Positions 16,962 through 28,249 are shown, counted from the first letter of the stretch. The stretch is DNA of 33,934 nucleotides from an uncultured Lachnospiraceae bacterium (GCA_905235585.1 CAJOME010000005.1:1-33934), one strand, 5' to 3'. Translations and numbers: made by a program. The notes: generated from the sequence alone by a model not told the origin.

Positions 16962-17007
16962 GCGCACCTGCTGCGCGATCGCGACCCAAAGTACTGTGAA
17001 TAGTAAC
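16962..17007. repeat. Dispersed intergenic repeat, copy 2
   Basis: gcgcacctgctgcgcgatcgcgacccaaagtactgtgaatagtaac; see copy 1 at 4207-4257. Confidence 0.7.
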
Positions 17008-17084
17008 GGGTTTTGTGCTATCATAGACAGGTATGTATGGACGATAGTGATCTGATCGATCGAAAGCACGCAGGAGGTATGATA

Positions 17085-18695
17085 ATGTATACAGACGGCA
17101 GGATACGCATCGGAATGAAAGAGGACGGGGAAAATATATACATCAACCCGTCTATGAGCTGCAGACACGGGCTGATAGCCGGAGCTACCGGCTCGGGCAA
17201 GACGATCACGCTCAAGGTTCTCGCCGAGTCCTTTTCTGAAATGGGAGTACCGGTTTTCCTTGCGGATGTAAAGGGTGATCTCGCAGGTATGTGCATGCCC
17301 GGCGTGGACAGTGAGGATATGCAAAGGCGTATAGAGAAGTTCAGATTATCCGAAGCGGGCTTTGATTATCACGGATATCCGACTGTATTCTGGGATATAT
17401 ACGGTAAGAAGGGCACACCGCTGCGCACCACGATATCCGAGATGGGACCCGACCTCATGTCGGCAGTGCTCGGTCTCAATGATCTGCAGACAGCGCTGAT
17501 GTCCATCATATATAAGATAGCGGACGATCAGGGGCTTCTCCTTATAGATACAAAGGATCTGAAAGCCATCTTAAACTACGTGTCCGAAAACCATAAGGTG
17601 TTTGAAGAGGACTACGGCAAGATCGCCCCTGTCTCCATCGCCGCTATCGTAAGAGAGGTGGTCGCGCTCGAGATGAGGGGCGCTGAGCAGTTCTTCGGCG
17701 ACCCCGCGATAAATATCATGGATTTCTTCTCTACCGGACCCGAAGGAAGAGGAGTCATAAATATCCTCGATTCGTCATCGCTGATAAACGATCCCACGCT
17801 GTATTCGATGTTCATGCTCTATCTCCTGTCGGAGCTTTTTGAGACCCTGCCCGAGGTGGGAGATCAGGCCAAGCCCAAGCTGGTATTCTTTTTTGACGAG
17901 GCACACCTGCTCTTTAGCGGAGCGTCAAAGGATCTTCTTATAAAGATAGAGCAGGTAGTCAAGCTGATACGTTCAAAGGGTGTGGGTGTATATTTCGCGA
18001 CTCAGAATCCCTCAGACATACCCGACGGTGTGCTGAACCAGCTCGGCAATAAGATCGAGCACGCGCTCCATGCTTATACTCCGGCGGAGCAGAAGAAGGT
18101 AAAGGCTGCGGCGGAGGGACTCAGGGCAAATCCCGACTTTAATACATATGAGACCCTGATGGCACTCGGTACCGGCGAAGCCGTGGTATCTTTTCTTGGC
18201 GAGGACGGAGTGCCCGGTCTCGCGCAAAAGGTGTCCATACTTCCTCCGCAGAGCCAGATAGGAGAGATAAGTGATGCGACAAGAGATTCGGAGATAAAGA
18301 GCTCAGATATCTATACTAAGTACGCGGAGTCAAATGATCCCGACTCGGCGTATGAGTTTCTTAAGAGAAAGGGTGTAGAGGACGAAGAAGCTAAGGCCGC
18401 GGCGGAAAAGGCGGCAGCAGATGAAAAAGAAGCGCTCAAGGCGCAGCAGGCTGCAGAGAAGGAGGCACAGAAGGCTAAAGAAAAGGCTGAAAGAGAAGCC
18501 GAGCGTGAAAAGGAAAGAGAGAGCCGAAGGGTGAAATCCGCAGCCAAATCCGTCGGCAATTCCGTGGCAGGTACGGTAGGCAGAGAGGTCGGCAAGTCCG
18601 TGGGATCATCCTTCGGTAAGTTCGGCAAGACCCTCGGCGGCAACATGGGTGCCAGCATAGGACGCGGTATCATCGGTACGCTTTTCAAGCTCTGA
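17085..18695 (+). CDS. HerA-like helicase/ATPase, DUF853-type
   Basis: GLIAGATGSGKTITLKVLAE Walker A; KLVFFFDEAHLLF Walker B; ATQNPSDIPDGVLNQLGNKIEHAL; SD aggagg before ATG 17085. Confidence 0.88.
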   Translation: MYTDGRIRIGMKEDGENIYINPSMSCRHGLIAGATGSGKTITLKVLAESFSEMGVPVFLADVKGDLAGMCMPGVDSEDMQRRIEKFRLSEAGFDYHGYPTVFWDIYGKKGTPLRTTISEMGPDLMSAVLGLNDLQTALMSIIYKIADDQGLLLIDTKDLKAILNYVSENHKVFEEDYGKIAPVSIAAIVREVVALEMRGAEQFFGDPAINIMDFFSTGPEGRGVINILDSSSLINDPTLYSMFMLYLLSELFETLPEVGDQAKPKLVFFFDEAHLLFSGASKDLLIKIEQVVKLIRSKGVGVYFATQNPSDIPDGVLNQLGNKIEHALHAYTPAEQKKVKAAAEGLRANPDFNTYETLMALGTGEAVVSFLGEDGVPGLAQKVSILPPQSQIGEISDATRDSEIKSSDIYTKYAESNDPDSAYEFLKRKGVEDEEAKAAAEKAAADEKEALKAQQAAEKEAQKAKEKAEREAEREKERESRRVKSAAKSVGNSVAGTVGREVGKSVGSSFGKFGKTLGGNMGASIGRGIIGTLFKL

Positions 18696-19630
18696 TGAAA
18701 AAAGGCGGGGTATTTAATGTAGCGGCGCTCCTGCTCTGCGCTATGATATGGGGCTTTGCTTTTTCGGCGCAGTCAGTGGGTGCACAGTATGTGGGACCGT
18801 GGACATTTCTTGCGGCAAGGGCGTGGCTCGGAGTGCTCACGCTCATAGTCTTTATCGGCATAAGAAAGCTTATAGTCAGGTATACGGAGGAGGGGCGCAT
18901 AGCCGGAGCAGATGCAAAGCTTGAGGGCAGGACATCAGACGGCGACCTCAGGCTCATTATCATAGCAGGAGCGGTAACGGGGACACTGCTTTGCCTTGCA
19001 TCTGTGGTTCAGCAGGCAGGCATCGTCTATACCTCGGTCGCAAAGTCAAGCTTTATCACTGCCTTGTATGTAGTCCTTGTACCTATATTATCCATGGCCT
19101 TAGGCAGGAGGATAGGAGCGCGTATCTGGATAGCGGTCATGCTCAGCGTGGCGGGGCTTTATCTTTTAAGCTTCGCCGGTGGATTCGAGGCAGTAAACAC
19201 AGGCGATCTGATGATGGTCGGCTGCGCATTTCTTTTTTCTCTTCAGATCATATGCATCAACCATTTCGTAAACAGACTTGACGGGCTGATGCTCTCCTGC
19301 TTTGAGTTTTTCTTTGAGGCGCTCATCGCAAGCGCAGGTATGCTTATATTCGAAAAGCCGGAGATGAGCTCACTGCTGCCGGCTCTGTCCGCGATACTCT
19401 ACGCAGGCATCATGAGCAACGGTGTGGCATATACCCTTCAGATCATAGGACAGAGGAATTTCGATCCCACGATCGCGAGTCTCTGCATGTGTATGGAGAG
19501 TGTGTTCGGGGCGATAGGAGGCTTTATGCTTTTGGGGCAGACCCTTACGGCGAGAGAGATCCTGGGCTGTACCCTGATGTTTGCCGCGATCCTTATGGCG
19601 GAGATTCCGGTAGGACGAAAAAAAATATAA
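18695..19630 (+). CDS. EamA/DMT family transporter
   Basis: About ten hydrophobic segments; CAMIWGFAFSAQSVGAQYVGPWTFLAAR typical of EamA; start overlaps the upstream stop. Confidence 0.88.
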   Translation: MKKGGVFNVAALLLCAMIWGFAFSAQSVGAQYVGPWTFLAARAWLGVLTLIVFIGIRKLIVRYTEEGRIAGADAKLEGRTSDGDLRLIIIAGAVTGTLLCLASVVQQAGIVYTSVAKSSFITALYVVLVPILSMALGRRIGARIWIAVMLSVAGLYLLSFAGGFEAVNTGDLMMVGCAFLFSLQIICINHFVNRLDGLMLSCFEFFFEALIASAGMLIFEKPEMSSLLPALSAILYAGIMSNGVAYTLQIIGQRNFDPTIASLCMCMESVFGAIGGFMLLGQTLTAREILGCTLMFAAILMAEIPVGRKKI

Positions 19631-19634
19631 GGGC

Positions 19635-19663
19635 TTGACATCGGGTTGTGCGGGGGTTATTAT
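19635..19663 (+). promoter_or_regulatory. groESL sigma-A promoter
   Basis: TTGACA-N17-TATTAT just upstream of CIRCE. Confidence 0.75.
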
Positions 19664-19674
19664 ACTTGACGTGG

Positions 19675-19701
19675 TTAGCACTCGGGTCAAATGAGTGCTA
19701 A
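19675..19701. promoter_or_regulatory. CIRCE element (HrcA operator)
   Basis: Exact TTAGCACTC-N9-GAGTGCTAA. Confidence 0.98.
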
Positions 19702-19751
19702 CAACAAAAAAGCAGGTAAATAAATATAATCATATAAGGAGGCAAATTATT

Positions 19752-20039
19752 ATGAAACTGAAGCCATTAGGTGATCGTGTAGTACTTAAGCCTATCGAGG
19801 CTGAAGAAACGACAGCATCAGGGATAGTGATCCCCGGTAAAGAGAAGGAAAAACCCCAGCAGGCAGAAATCCTTGAGGTAGGCCCCGGAGGAGTCATTGA
19901 CGGTAAAGAGGTCAAGATGACCGTAAAGAAAGGACAGAAGGTCATCTACAGCAAGTATGCAGGTACAGAAGTAGAGCTCAAGAAGGACGAGAAGGTCATC
20001 ATCGTAAAGCAGAGTGACATCCTCGCAGTCATAGAATAA
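19752..20039 (+). CDS. groES: Co-chaperonin GroES
   Basis: MKLKPLGDRVVLKPIEAEETTASGIVIPGKEKEKPQQAEILEVGPG. Confidence 0.98.
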   Translation: MKLKPLGDRVVLKPIEAEETTASGIVIPGKEKEKPQQAEILEVGPGGVIDGKEVKMTVKKGQKVIYSKYAGTEVELKKDEKVIIVKQSDILAVIE

Positions 20040-20050
20040 TAGGGAGGTAA

Positions 20051-21685
<1,635 letters not shown>

Positions 21686-21705
21686 GCGCATAATACAGGA
21701 TGATA

Positions 21706-21748
21706 AAAAAGAAGTCCCCGCGATCACGCGAGGGACTTCTTTTTTTTT
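21706..21748. terminator. Bidirectional terminator between groEL and the dehydrogenase gene
   Basis: aaaaaagaagtcccc-gcg-atca-cgc-gagggacttcttttttttt between convergent genes. Confidence 0.9.
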
Positions 21749-21763
21749 CAGACTGTGAACGGA

Positions 21764-22783
21764 TTATACGGTCACCTCGTTTTTGCAAACTCCCGTTGCG
21801 AGATATTCCTTTATATTTGAAAGGGTGGTCTGCGCTATGTTCACCAGAGCTTCATGAGTAAGGAAAGCCTGATGGGAGGTTACGATCACGTTAGGCATCG
21901 AGATAAGCCTTGCGAGGGTATCATCTTCCAATATATGTCCCGATCTGTCCTCGAAGAAGATATCCGCCTCTTCTTCATACACATCCAGACAGGCGGCACC
22001 GATCTTGCGCTTCCTGATCCCGTCCAGCAGAGCATCGGCATCTATCAGGGCACCTCTTGAGGTATTTACGAGCACCACGCCCTTCTTCATCGCACGAATG
22101 CTTTTCTCATCCACCATATGATAGGTGTCATCGGTGAGAGGGCAGTGGAAAGAGATGATATCGCTCTTCTTCCATATCTGCTTCAGATCAACATACTCTA
22201 TGTCGCTGTCCTTTGCGGGAAATTTATCGTACGCGATCACATTCATGCCGAAGCCCCTGCATATATCTATGAATACGCGCCCTATCTTGCCGGTACCCAC
22301 TACACCCACGGTCTTGCCATGCAGGTCAAACCCCATGAGCCCGTTCAGGCTGAAGTTGAAATCCCTGGTGCGAATATATGCCTTGTGTATCCTTCTGATG
22401 GAGGTGAGGAGCAGCGACATCGCATGCTCCGCTACCGCATAGGGAGAGTAGGCAGGGACTCTTACCACACCGATCTGTCCCGCAGCATGCTTGATGTCTA
22501 CATTATTAAAGCCCGCGCATCTTAGGGCAACCAGCCTTACACCCTTTTTGGTGAGGGCATTTATCACCTTCTGGTTTACGGCATCGTTTACGAATACACA
22601 TACCACGTCATAGCCCTTGGCGAGCTTTACCGTATCCGGAGTGAGTCTGGTATCGAAATACTTGATCTCGAACTCCCCGTCCGTATTTGCCTCATCAAAA
22701 GAAGCTATATCATAATCCTTCGCATCAAAGAAAGCGATCTTTGTTTTTACCCTGCTGCTCCCGGTTTCACCTTTTTTACTCAT
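21764..22783 (-). CDS. D-lactate dehydrogenase-like D-2-hydroxyacid dehydrogenase
   Basis: VGVVGTGKIGRVFIDICRGFGMNVIAYD Rossmann motif; AYSPYAVAEHAMSLLL; VNTSRGALIDADAL. Confidence 0.9.
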   Translation of the reverse strand: MSKKGETGSSRVKTKIAFFDAKDYDIASFDEANTDGEFEIKYFDTRLTPDTVKLAKGYDVVCVFVNDAVNQKVINALTKKGVRLVALRCAGFNNVDIKHAAGQIGVVRVPAYSPYAVAEHAMSLLLTSIRRIHKAYIRTRDFNFSLNGLMGFDLHGKTVGVVGTGKIGRVFIDICRGFGMNVIAYDKFPAKDSDIEYVDLKQIWKKSDIISFHCPLTDDTYHMVDEKSIRAMKKGVVLVNTSRGALIDADALLDGIRKRKIGAACLDVYEEEADIFFEDRSGHILEDDTLARLISMPNVIVTSHQAFLTHEALVNIAQTTLSNIKEYLATGVCKNEVTV

Positions 22784-22942
22784 AACGGAACCTCCTGAGA
22801 AAGTGCTGTTCGTTCTAATATAACATACTGCGTAGGAAATAGCGACAGACTTCCGATTGCGTGAGGGTTGTCTTTGATATAAAATAAATCTGTTGAGTAT
22901 AAGGAAGCGCCTCCTGCCGGGGTGCGAAAGGGAGTAGAGGAT

Positions 22943-23923
22943 ATGCCAAAGACAAAAAAAGAAAAAAAGGTCGCTATACTTACATCGGGAGGCGATTCCC
23001 CGGGTATGAACGCAGCCATAAGAGCTGTCACGCGGAAAGCCATATATAACGGATTTCAGGTGATCGGTATACAGAGAGGATATCAGGGACTGCTGGAAGA
23101 GGATCTTCTTGAGTTTGATGCCAGATCAGTCTCTGACACCATACAGCGCGGAGGCACCATACTAAGGACTGCGAGATCGGAGGAGTTTAAGACCGAAGAA
23201 GGCAGGAAAAAGGCTGCGGAGATATGCAGGAAGCACAGCATAGACGCAGTGGTGGTCATAGGGGGCGACGGCTCATACAGAGGTGCGCTTAAGCTTTCAC
23301 AGGAAGGCATCGGAGTAATAGGTCTTCCCGGCACCATCGATCTGGACATAGCCTGCACGGACTATACCATAGGCTTTGATACAGCCGTAAACACAGCCCT
23401 CGAAGCGATAGATAAGATAAGAGATACATCCTCGTCACATGAGAGATGCTCCATAGTCGAGGTCATGGGACGCAATGCCGGATATATAGCGCTCTGGTGC
23501 GGCGTGGCTTCCGGCGCAGAGGATATACTGCTGCCCGAGAAGTATAGCTATGACGAGCAGGAGATAATAAACCATATCATCGAGAGCCGCAAGACCGGCA
23601 AGACGCATCATCTGATAATAAATGCCGAGGGCATAGGACACTCCACCTCTATGGCAAGACGTATCGAGGCAGCTACCGGCATGGAGACGAGGGCGACGAT
23701 ACTCGGCTACATGCAGAGAGGCGGCGCACCTACCTGCAAGGACAGATACTATGCCTCCATTATGGGAGCCATGGCAGCCGATCTGCTTGCGGAGGGCAAG
23801 ATAAACCGTGTGATAGGTTTCCATGACGGAGAGTTCATGGACTTTGACATAGACGAAGCGCTCGCCATGGAGAAGCAGATACCCGAGTATCAGTATGAGG
23901 TGGCAAGGGCTCTGTCCATCTGA
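22943..23923 (+). CDS. pfkA: 6-phosphofructokinase, ATP-type
   Basis: TSGGDSPGMNAAIRAVTR, GGDGSYRGA, GLPGTIDLDIACTDYTIGFDTA. Confidence 0.95.
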   Translation: MPKTKKEKKVAILTSGGDSPGMNAAIRAVTRKAIYNGFQVIGIQRGYQGLLEEDLLEFDARSVSDTIQRGGTILRTARSEEFKTEEGRKKAAEICRKHSIDAVVVIGGDGSYRGALKLSQEGIGVIGLPGTIDLDIACTDYTIGFDTAVNTALEAIDKIRDTSSSHERCSIVEVMGRNAGYIALWCGVASGAEDILLPEKYSYDEQEIINHIIESRKTGKTHHLIINAEGIGHSTSMARRIEAATGMETRATILGYMQRGGAPTCKDRYYASIMGAMAADLLAEGKINRVIGFHDGEFMDFDIDEALAMEKQIPEYQYEVARALSI

Positions 23924-24663
23924 TGTCTGAGCGTCCGGGTAATAAAAAAATAAAAGAAGTCCGGGCTTTGTGTGAGCGGACATCCGCCAGACGCAAGACC
24001 GGGCTTTTTGTCGTAGAGGGCGAGCGCGGATGCAGGGAGATACCCGCATCGGATATACGTGAGATCTATGTATCCAAAGGCTATAAAAAGGATCATCCCG
24101 GGATAAATGAAGATTTCCTGCTGGATGATAAGGAATTTGCGAAGCTTTCCGATACACAGCATCCACAGGGCATACTGGTCACAGCTGCGCAGAGATCCTA
24201 CCATCTCGGCGACATCATGGGCGGAGAGCTCTATCTGCTGCTGGAGACCATACAGGATCCCGGCAATCTCGGGACTATATTCCGTACCGCAGAGGCAGCG
24301 GGAGCTACGGCTGTGATCATGAGCCGTGACTGCGCGGATGTATATTCGCCAAAGGTGGTGCGAGCTACCATGGGAGCCCTGTTCAGGGTTCCGTTCATAT
24401 ATACGGATGATCTGCGGGAGACCGTGGGAGCACTCAGACAGGACGGCGTGACGGTATATGCGGCTCATCTTGACGGGATACTGCTCAAGGATGTCAGTAT
24501 GTCACCCCGCAGGGCATTTATTATCGGTAATGAAGGCAGCGGCCTGTCGGACAGGATGGCAGAGGCGGCTGATATGATGATAAAGATACCTATGAAGGGC
24601 AGAGCGGAGTCACTCAATGCGGCGATATCCGCGGCGCTTTTATCTTATTGGAATACTATTTAA
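23923..24663 (+). CDS. TrmH/SpoU family RNA 2'-O-methyltransferase
   Basis: ETIQDPGNLGTIFRTAEAAG, FIIGNEGSGLS, IPMKGRAESLNAAISAALLSY. Confidence 0.95.
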   Translation: MSERPGNKKIKEVRALCERTSARRKTGLFVVEGERGCREIPASDIREIYVSKGYKKDHPGINEDFLLDDKEFAKLSDTQHPQGILVTAAQRSYHLGDIMGGELYLLLETIQDPGNLGTIFRTAEAAGATAVIMSRDCADVYSPKVVRATMGALFRVPFIYTDDLRETVGALRQDGVTVYAAHLDGILLKDVSMSPRRAFIIGNEGSGLSDRMAEAADMMIKIPMKGRAESLNAAISAALLSYWNTI

Positions 24664-24677
24664 CGGAGGGAAAGACA

Positions 24678-25472
24678 ATGACTATCGGATTTATCGGACT
24701 CGGAAATATGGCCAGGGCTATCATAGGAGGCATATTAAATAATGCCATAGTCTCTGAGGGCTCTGTCATAGGATATGACAAGATGCCCGCGGCAAGAAAC
24801 GCCGCTATAGAAAAATACGGCATAGCAATGGCTGACAGCAATACAGACGTGGTAAAGAGAGCAGATGTGGTCGTGCTCGCGGTAAAGCCGCAGGTCATAG
24901 GAGAGGTGATAGAGGAGATAGCTCCGGATGTCCCAAAGAACATCATCATCATCTCGATCGCTCCCGGCAAGAGCATAGAATGGCTCACAGAGAGATTCGG
25001 CAGGGAGGTAAAGATAGTCAGATGTATGCCAAACACTCCGGCACTGGTAGGCGAGGGCATGACCGGATACTGTGTGAGCAAGAGCGTCACCGCAGAAGAT
25101 AAGCAGATAGCCGAGAAGATACTGACATCCTTCGGAAGAGCGGAAGAGGTAAAGGAAGAGCTGATGGCAGCGGTCACTTCCGTATCCGGCTCGAGCCCCG
25201 CGTATGTATTCATTTTAATAGAAGCAATGGCGGATCAGGCGGTCGCGGACGGCATGACCAGAGCTCAGGCTTATGAGTTTGCGGCACAAGCCGTACTCGG
25301 ATCGGCAAAGATGGTGCTCGATACCGGCAGGCATCCCGGGGAGCTCAAGGACATGGTATGCTCTCCTGCCGGCACTACTATAGAGGCAGTCAAAGAGCTC
25401 GAAAGAGGTGGCTTCAGGGCAGCCATAGAGGATGCTATGCAGGCCTGCACGGAGCGTGCCCGGCAAATATAA
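24678..25472 (+). CDS. proC: Pyrroline-5-carboxylate reductase
   Basis: MTIGFIGLGNMARAIIGGIL, MPNTPALVGEGMTGY, SSPAYVFILIEAMADQAVADGM; SD ggagg. Confidence 0.96.
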   Translation: MTIGFIGLGNMARAIIGGILNNAIVSEGSVIGYDKMPAARNAAIEKYGIAMADSNTDVVKRADVVVLAVKPQVIGEVIEEIAPDVPKNIIIISIAPGKSIEWLTERFGREVKIVRCMPNTPALVGEGMTGYCVSKSVTAEDKQIAEKILTSFGRAEEVKEELMAAVTSVSGSSPAYVFILIEAMADQAVADGMTRAQAYEFAAQAVLGSAKMVLDTGRHPGELKDMVCSPAGTTIEAVKELERGGFRAAIEDAMQACTERARQI

Positions 25473-25602
25473 TATGTTAACAAAATATAGTTGTCCGTCC
25501 ACGCCTGTATGACGCGGAAACACTATATATAGACATGTCCGGAGACAGCATAAAAGCTGCATCGTTGACAAATATTTACAAATATGTTAAAAACTTGTTA
25601 CT

Positions 25603-27012
25603 ATGCGTAATAAGGTTAAAAGTGCGGTGGCAGTGCTTGCCGCAACGGTTTTATTAAGTTCAGGTTTATATACGGCAGACATATATGCCGCAAACATAAT
25701 GACAGATCTTACTGCAGGCGCCGGAAAGAAAGAGGTGTCTGTATCGGTATATGCAAATACCCGTGTGATCAAAAACAGTAAAGCAAAGGCTGATACGCAG
25801 TCTCCGGGAGGGGTAGCGTCTGCGTCGACGCGCTCTTCTTCGTCTGCATACACTTCATCATCTAGCATGTCAGGCTATGTATCCGGCGAAGTGTCCGCTG
25901 ACAGTGTTTCAGATAAGGATAATGAATACAAGGATTTCTGCATCACTACCTCCGAGAGCGATCTGGAGGTCAGGGAGGAGCCTGAGGACAGTGCGGCCCT
26001 TGCAGGATATATGTATAAGAACTGTGTGGGCGAGATCATCGAGCAGCGTAACGGATGGTCACATCTTAGATCCGGAGAGCTCGAGGGATGGGCGAGAAAT
26101 ACAGGTCTCTTCTATGGAGATGAGGCTGAGGACAGGATAGCTGCGGCATGTATGCAGGTGGCGGTGATAAATACGGAGACACTCAGAGTCAGGGCAGATG
26201 CGTCGCAGGAGTCGGGTATCAATGCTCTTTTGGGACTTGGTGACGAGGTAGAGGTCATCGATACCGATGAAGAGGGTTGGACAGAGGTCAAGTATGAGGA
26301 CGGTACTTCGGGTACGGCTACCGGATATGTCTCAAACGAATACATCACCTTAAAGAAGAGCTACAAGACCGGAGAGTCTCTCGAAGAAATAAAGGACAGA
26401 GAAGAAAAGGCAGAGGCGAGCAGAAAGGCTGCTGAGGAACAGAAGGCAGAGGAAGAGGCCGAGGCTAAGGCAAAGAAAGAAAAAGAAGAAAAGGCCAAGG
26501 CAGAGGAGGCTGAAAAGGCTGAAAAGGAAGCAAAGGCTCTGGAGGAGTCCGTATCTCAGGACAAGAGTGTATCGGATGACAAGACAGAGACACCTAAGCA
26601 GGAAGAGGCTGCGGAGACCACCGAGGAAAAAGCCGCAGCTCCCGCAGCTCCCGCGGTAAATACCGGAGCGGTAGCGGCATCCGCGAATGATGAATTGCTG
26701 CTGGCAGCCCTTATACAGTGCGAGTGTAACGGTCCTTACGAAGCACAGCTTGCGGTAGGCGCAGTCGTCATGAACAGAGTGAAGACCGGCTACGGCAGCA
26801 TATCAAACGCAATATACGCACCACATCAGTTCGGACCTGCATCATCAGGCAAGCTTGCAGCCACACTGGCATCCGGAGCCATTTCAGCAACCGCGATGCA
26901 GGCAGCTCATGACGCGATCAGCGGCATATCAAATGTAGGCAATGCAAGATACTTCAGAAACGTCAGCTCAGGTCACGCCGGCATAGTCATAGGCAATCAT
27001 GTGTATTGGTAA
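25603..27012 (+). CDS. Secreted cell-wall hydrolase: signal peptide, two SH3b-like repeats, Lys/Glu/Ala linker, SleB-type hydrolase domain
   Basis: Signal peptide SAVAVLAATVLLSSGLYTADIYA; ELLLAALIQCECNGPYEAQLAVGAVVMNRVKTGYG...ISNVGNARYFRN matches SleB/CwlJ-like domains. Confidence 0.88.
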   Translation: MRNKVKSAVAVLAATVLLSSGLYTADIYAANIMTDLTAGAGKKEVSVSVYANTRVIKNSKAKADTQSPGGVASASTRSSSSAYTSSSSMSGYVSGEVSADSVSDKDNEYKDFCITTSESDLEVREEPEDSAALAGYMYKNCVGEIIEQRNGWSHLRSGELEGWARNTGLFYGDEAEDRIAAACMQVAVINTETLRVRADASQESGINALLGLGDEVEVIDTDEEGWTEVKYEDGTSGTATGYVSNEYITLKKSYKTGESLEEIKDREEKAEASRKAAEEQKAEEEAEAKAKKEKEEKAKAEEAEKAEKEAKALEESVSQDKSVSDDKTETPKQEEAAETTEEKAAAPAAPAVNTGAVAASANDELLLAALIQCECNGPYEAQLAVGAVVMNRVKTGYGSISNAIYAPHQFGPASSGKLAATLASGAISATAMQAAHDAISGISNVGNARYFRNVSSGHAGIVIGNHVYW

Positions 27013-27034
27013 ACATGCCCTTTGGCATGTTTAC
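27009..27034. repeat. Perfect 11-bp inverted repeat overlapping the stop codon of the hydrolase gene
   Basis: gtaaacatgcc-cttt-ggcatgtttac. Confidence 0.85.
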
Positions 27035-27210
27035 GGGCCGAGTTGCGAGCCTTGAGCGCGAGCAGGCCCCGGGGCTTCCCGGTCGCGAACACCTATACCA
27101 CTTCATGCGCCATTAAAGTTTCTAAACAGGCTCCGGCCTGTTTTTTTGATTGTAATGGGGAAACTGTGTTATAATTAATAATCTATTCTGTTTTTTTAGG
27201 AGGCATGATA

Positions 27211-28245
27211 ATGGAAGTGATATTAGTTTTATTGATACTTATTTTTATACTTGTTGTGGTAAACGTCCGTATTGTTCCGCAGGCAGAGGCGTTCGTCATG
27301 GAAAGGCTCGGTCAGTACAAGACCACATGGACGGCAGGCATACATGTGAAAGTGCCCTTTATAGAGCGAGTGGCGGTCAAGATGTCACTCAAGGAGCAGG
27401 TGCTCGACTTCCCGCCCCAGCCCGTTATCACAAAGGATAACGTTACCATGCAGATCGATTCGGTCGTATTCTGCAAGGTATTCGATCCGAAGCTCTATGC
27501 ATACGGCGTGGAGCATCCCATAGCAGGTCTTCAGAATCTCGCGGCCACCACCTTAAGAAATATCATAGGTGAGATGGAGCTCGACCAGACACTGACCGGC
27601 AGAGACCAGATCAATGCGAAGATGCAGACCATACTCGACGATGCTACAGATCCATGGGGTATCAAGGTAACAAGAGTGGAGATCAAGAACATCGCTCCTC
27701 CCAAGGAGATAGAGATGATCATGACCAAGCAGATGAGAGCGGAGCGTGAGAGGAGACAGACCGTTCTCGAGGCTCAGGCTCATCAGGAAGCTGTAGTCGC
27801 AAGAGCAGAGGGTGACAAGAAGGCAAAGATCCTTGCCGCGGAGGCTGAGAGAGACGCGCAGATAGCACTTGCCGAAGGTCGCGCAAAGTCAAAGAAGCTC
27901 GTATACGAGGCTGAGGCAGAAGGTGTGACCATGCTCAACAGAGCAAACATCACAGAGGGAGTACTCAGGCTCAAGGGTATAGATGCACTCAAGGATGTGG
28001 CAGACGGACGCGCTACAAAGATATTCATGCCCTCCGACATCTCAGCCGTAGTCGAGACCCTTGGCGTGGCAGCAGAGGCACTCGGTGTCGGCAATGCCGT
28101 CCCTGTGGATGACAGTGAGAGAGTCAAGGCAGCTCCGCAGGCTGATCCCTGCATACATCCCGAGACAGGCGCAGGCGCGATAGAGGCGGCAGAGACTACC
28201 GCGGCTATCATCGAAGACATAGAAAACACAAGTGAGGATCTGTAA
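27211..28245 (+). CDS. SPFH/band 7 (stomatin/QmcA-like) protein
   Basis: N-terminal TM; IVPQAEAFVMERLGQYKTTWTAGIHVKVPFIERV; long Ala/Glu coiled coil. Confidence 0.93.
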   Translation: MEVILVLLILIFILVVVNVRIVPQAEAFVMERLGQYKTTWTAGIHVKVPFIERVAVKMSLKEQVLDFPPQPVITKDNVTMQIDSVVFCKVFDPKLYAYGVEHPIAGLQNLAATTLRNIIGEMELDQTLTGRDQINAKMQTILDDATDPWGIKVTRVEIKNIAPPKEIEMIMTKQMRAERERRQTVLEAQAHQEAVVARAEGDKKAKILAAEAERDAQIALAEGRAKSKKLVYEAEAEGVTMLNRANITEGVLRLKGIDALKDVADGRATKIFMPSDISAVVETLGVAAEALGVGNAVPVDDSERVKAAPQADPCIHPETGAGAIEAAETTAAIIEDIENTSEDL

Positions 28246-28249
28246 AAAG

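Noticed and set aside
17085-18695. HerA-like ATPase as part of an antiphage system
   Set aside because: No nuclease, SIR2, or other defence partner adjacent; context looks like ordinary core genome.
19675-19701. Inverted repeat before groES as novel structure
   Set aside because: Exact CIRCE operator; well known.
23435-24468. 243-aa and 192-aa minus-strand ORFs
   Set aside because: Antisense to pfkA and the SpoU methyltransferase.
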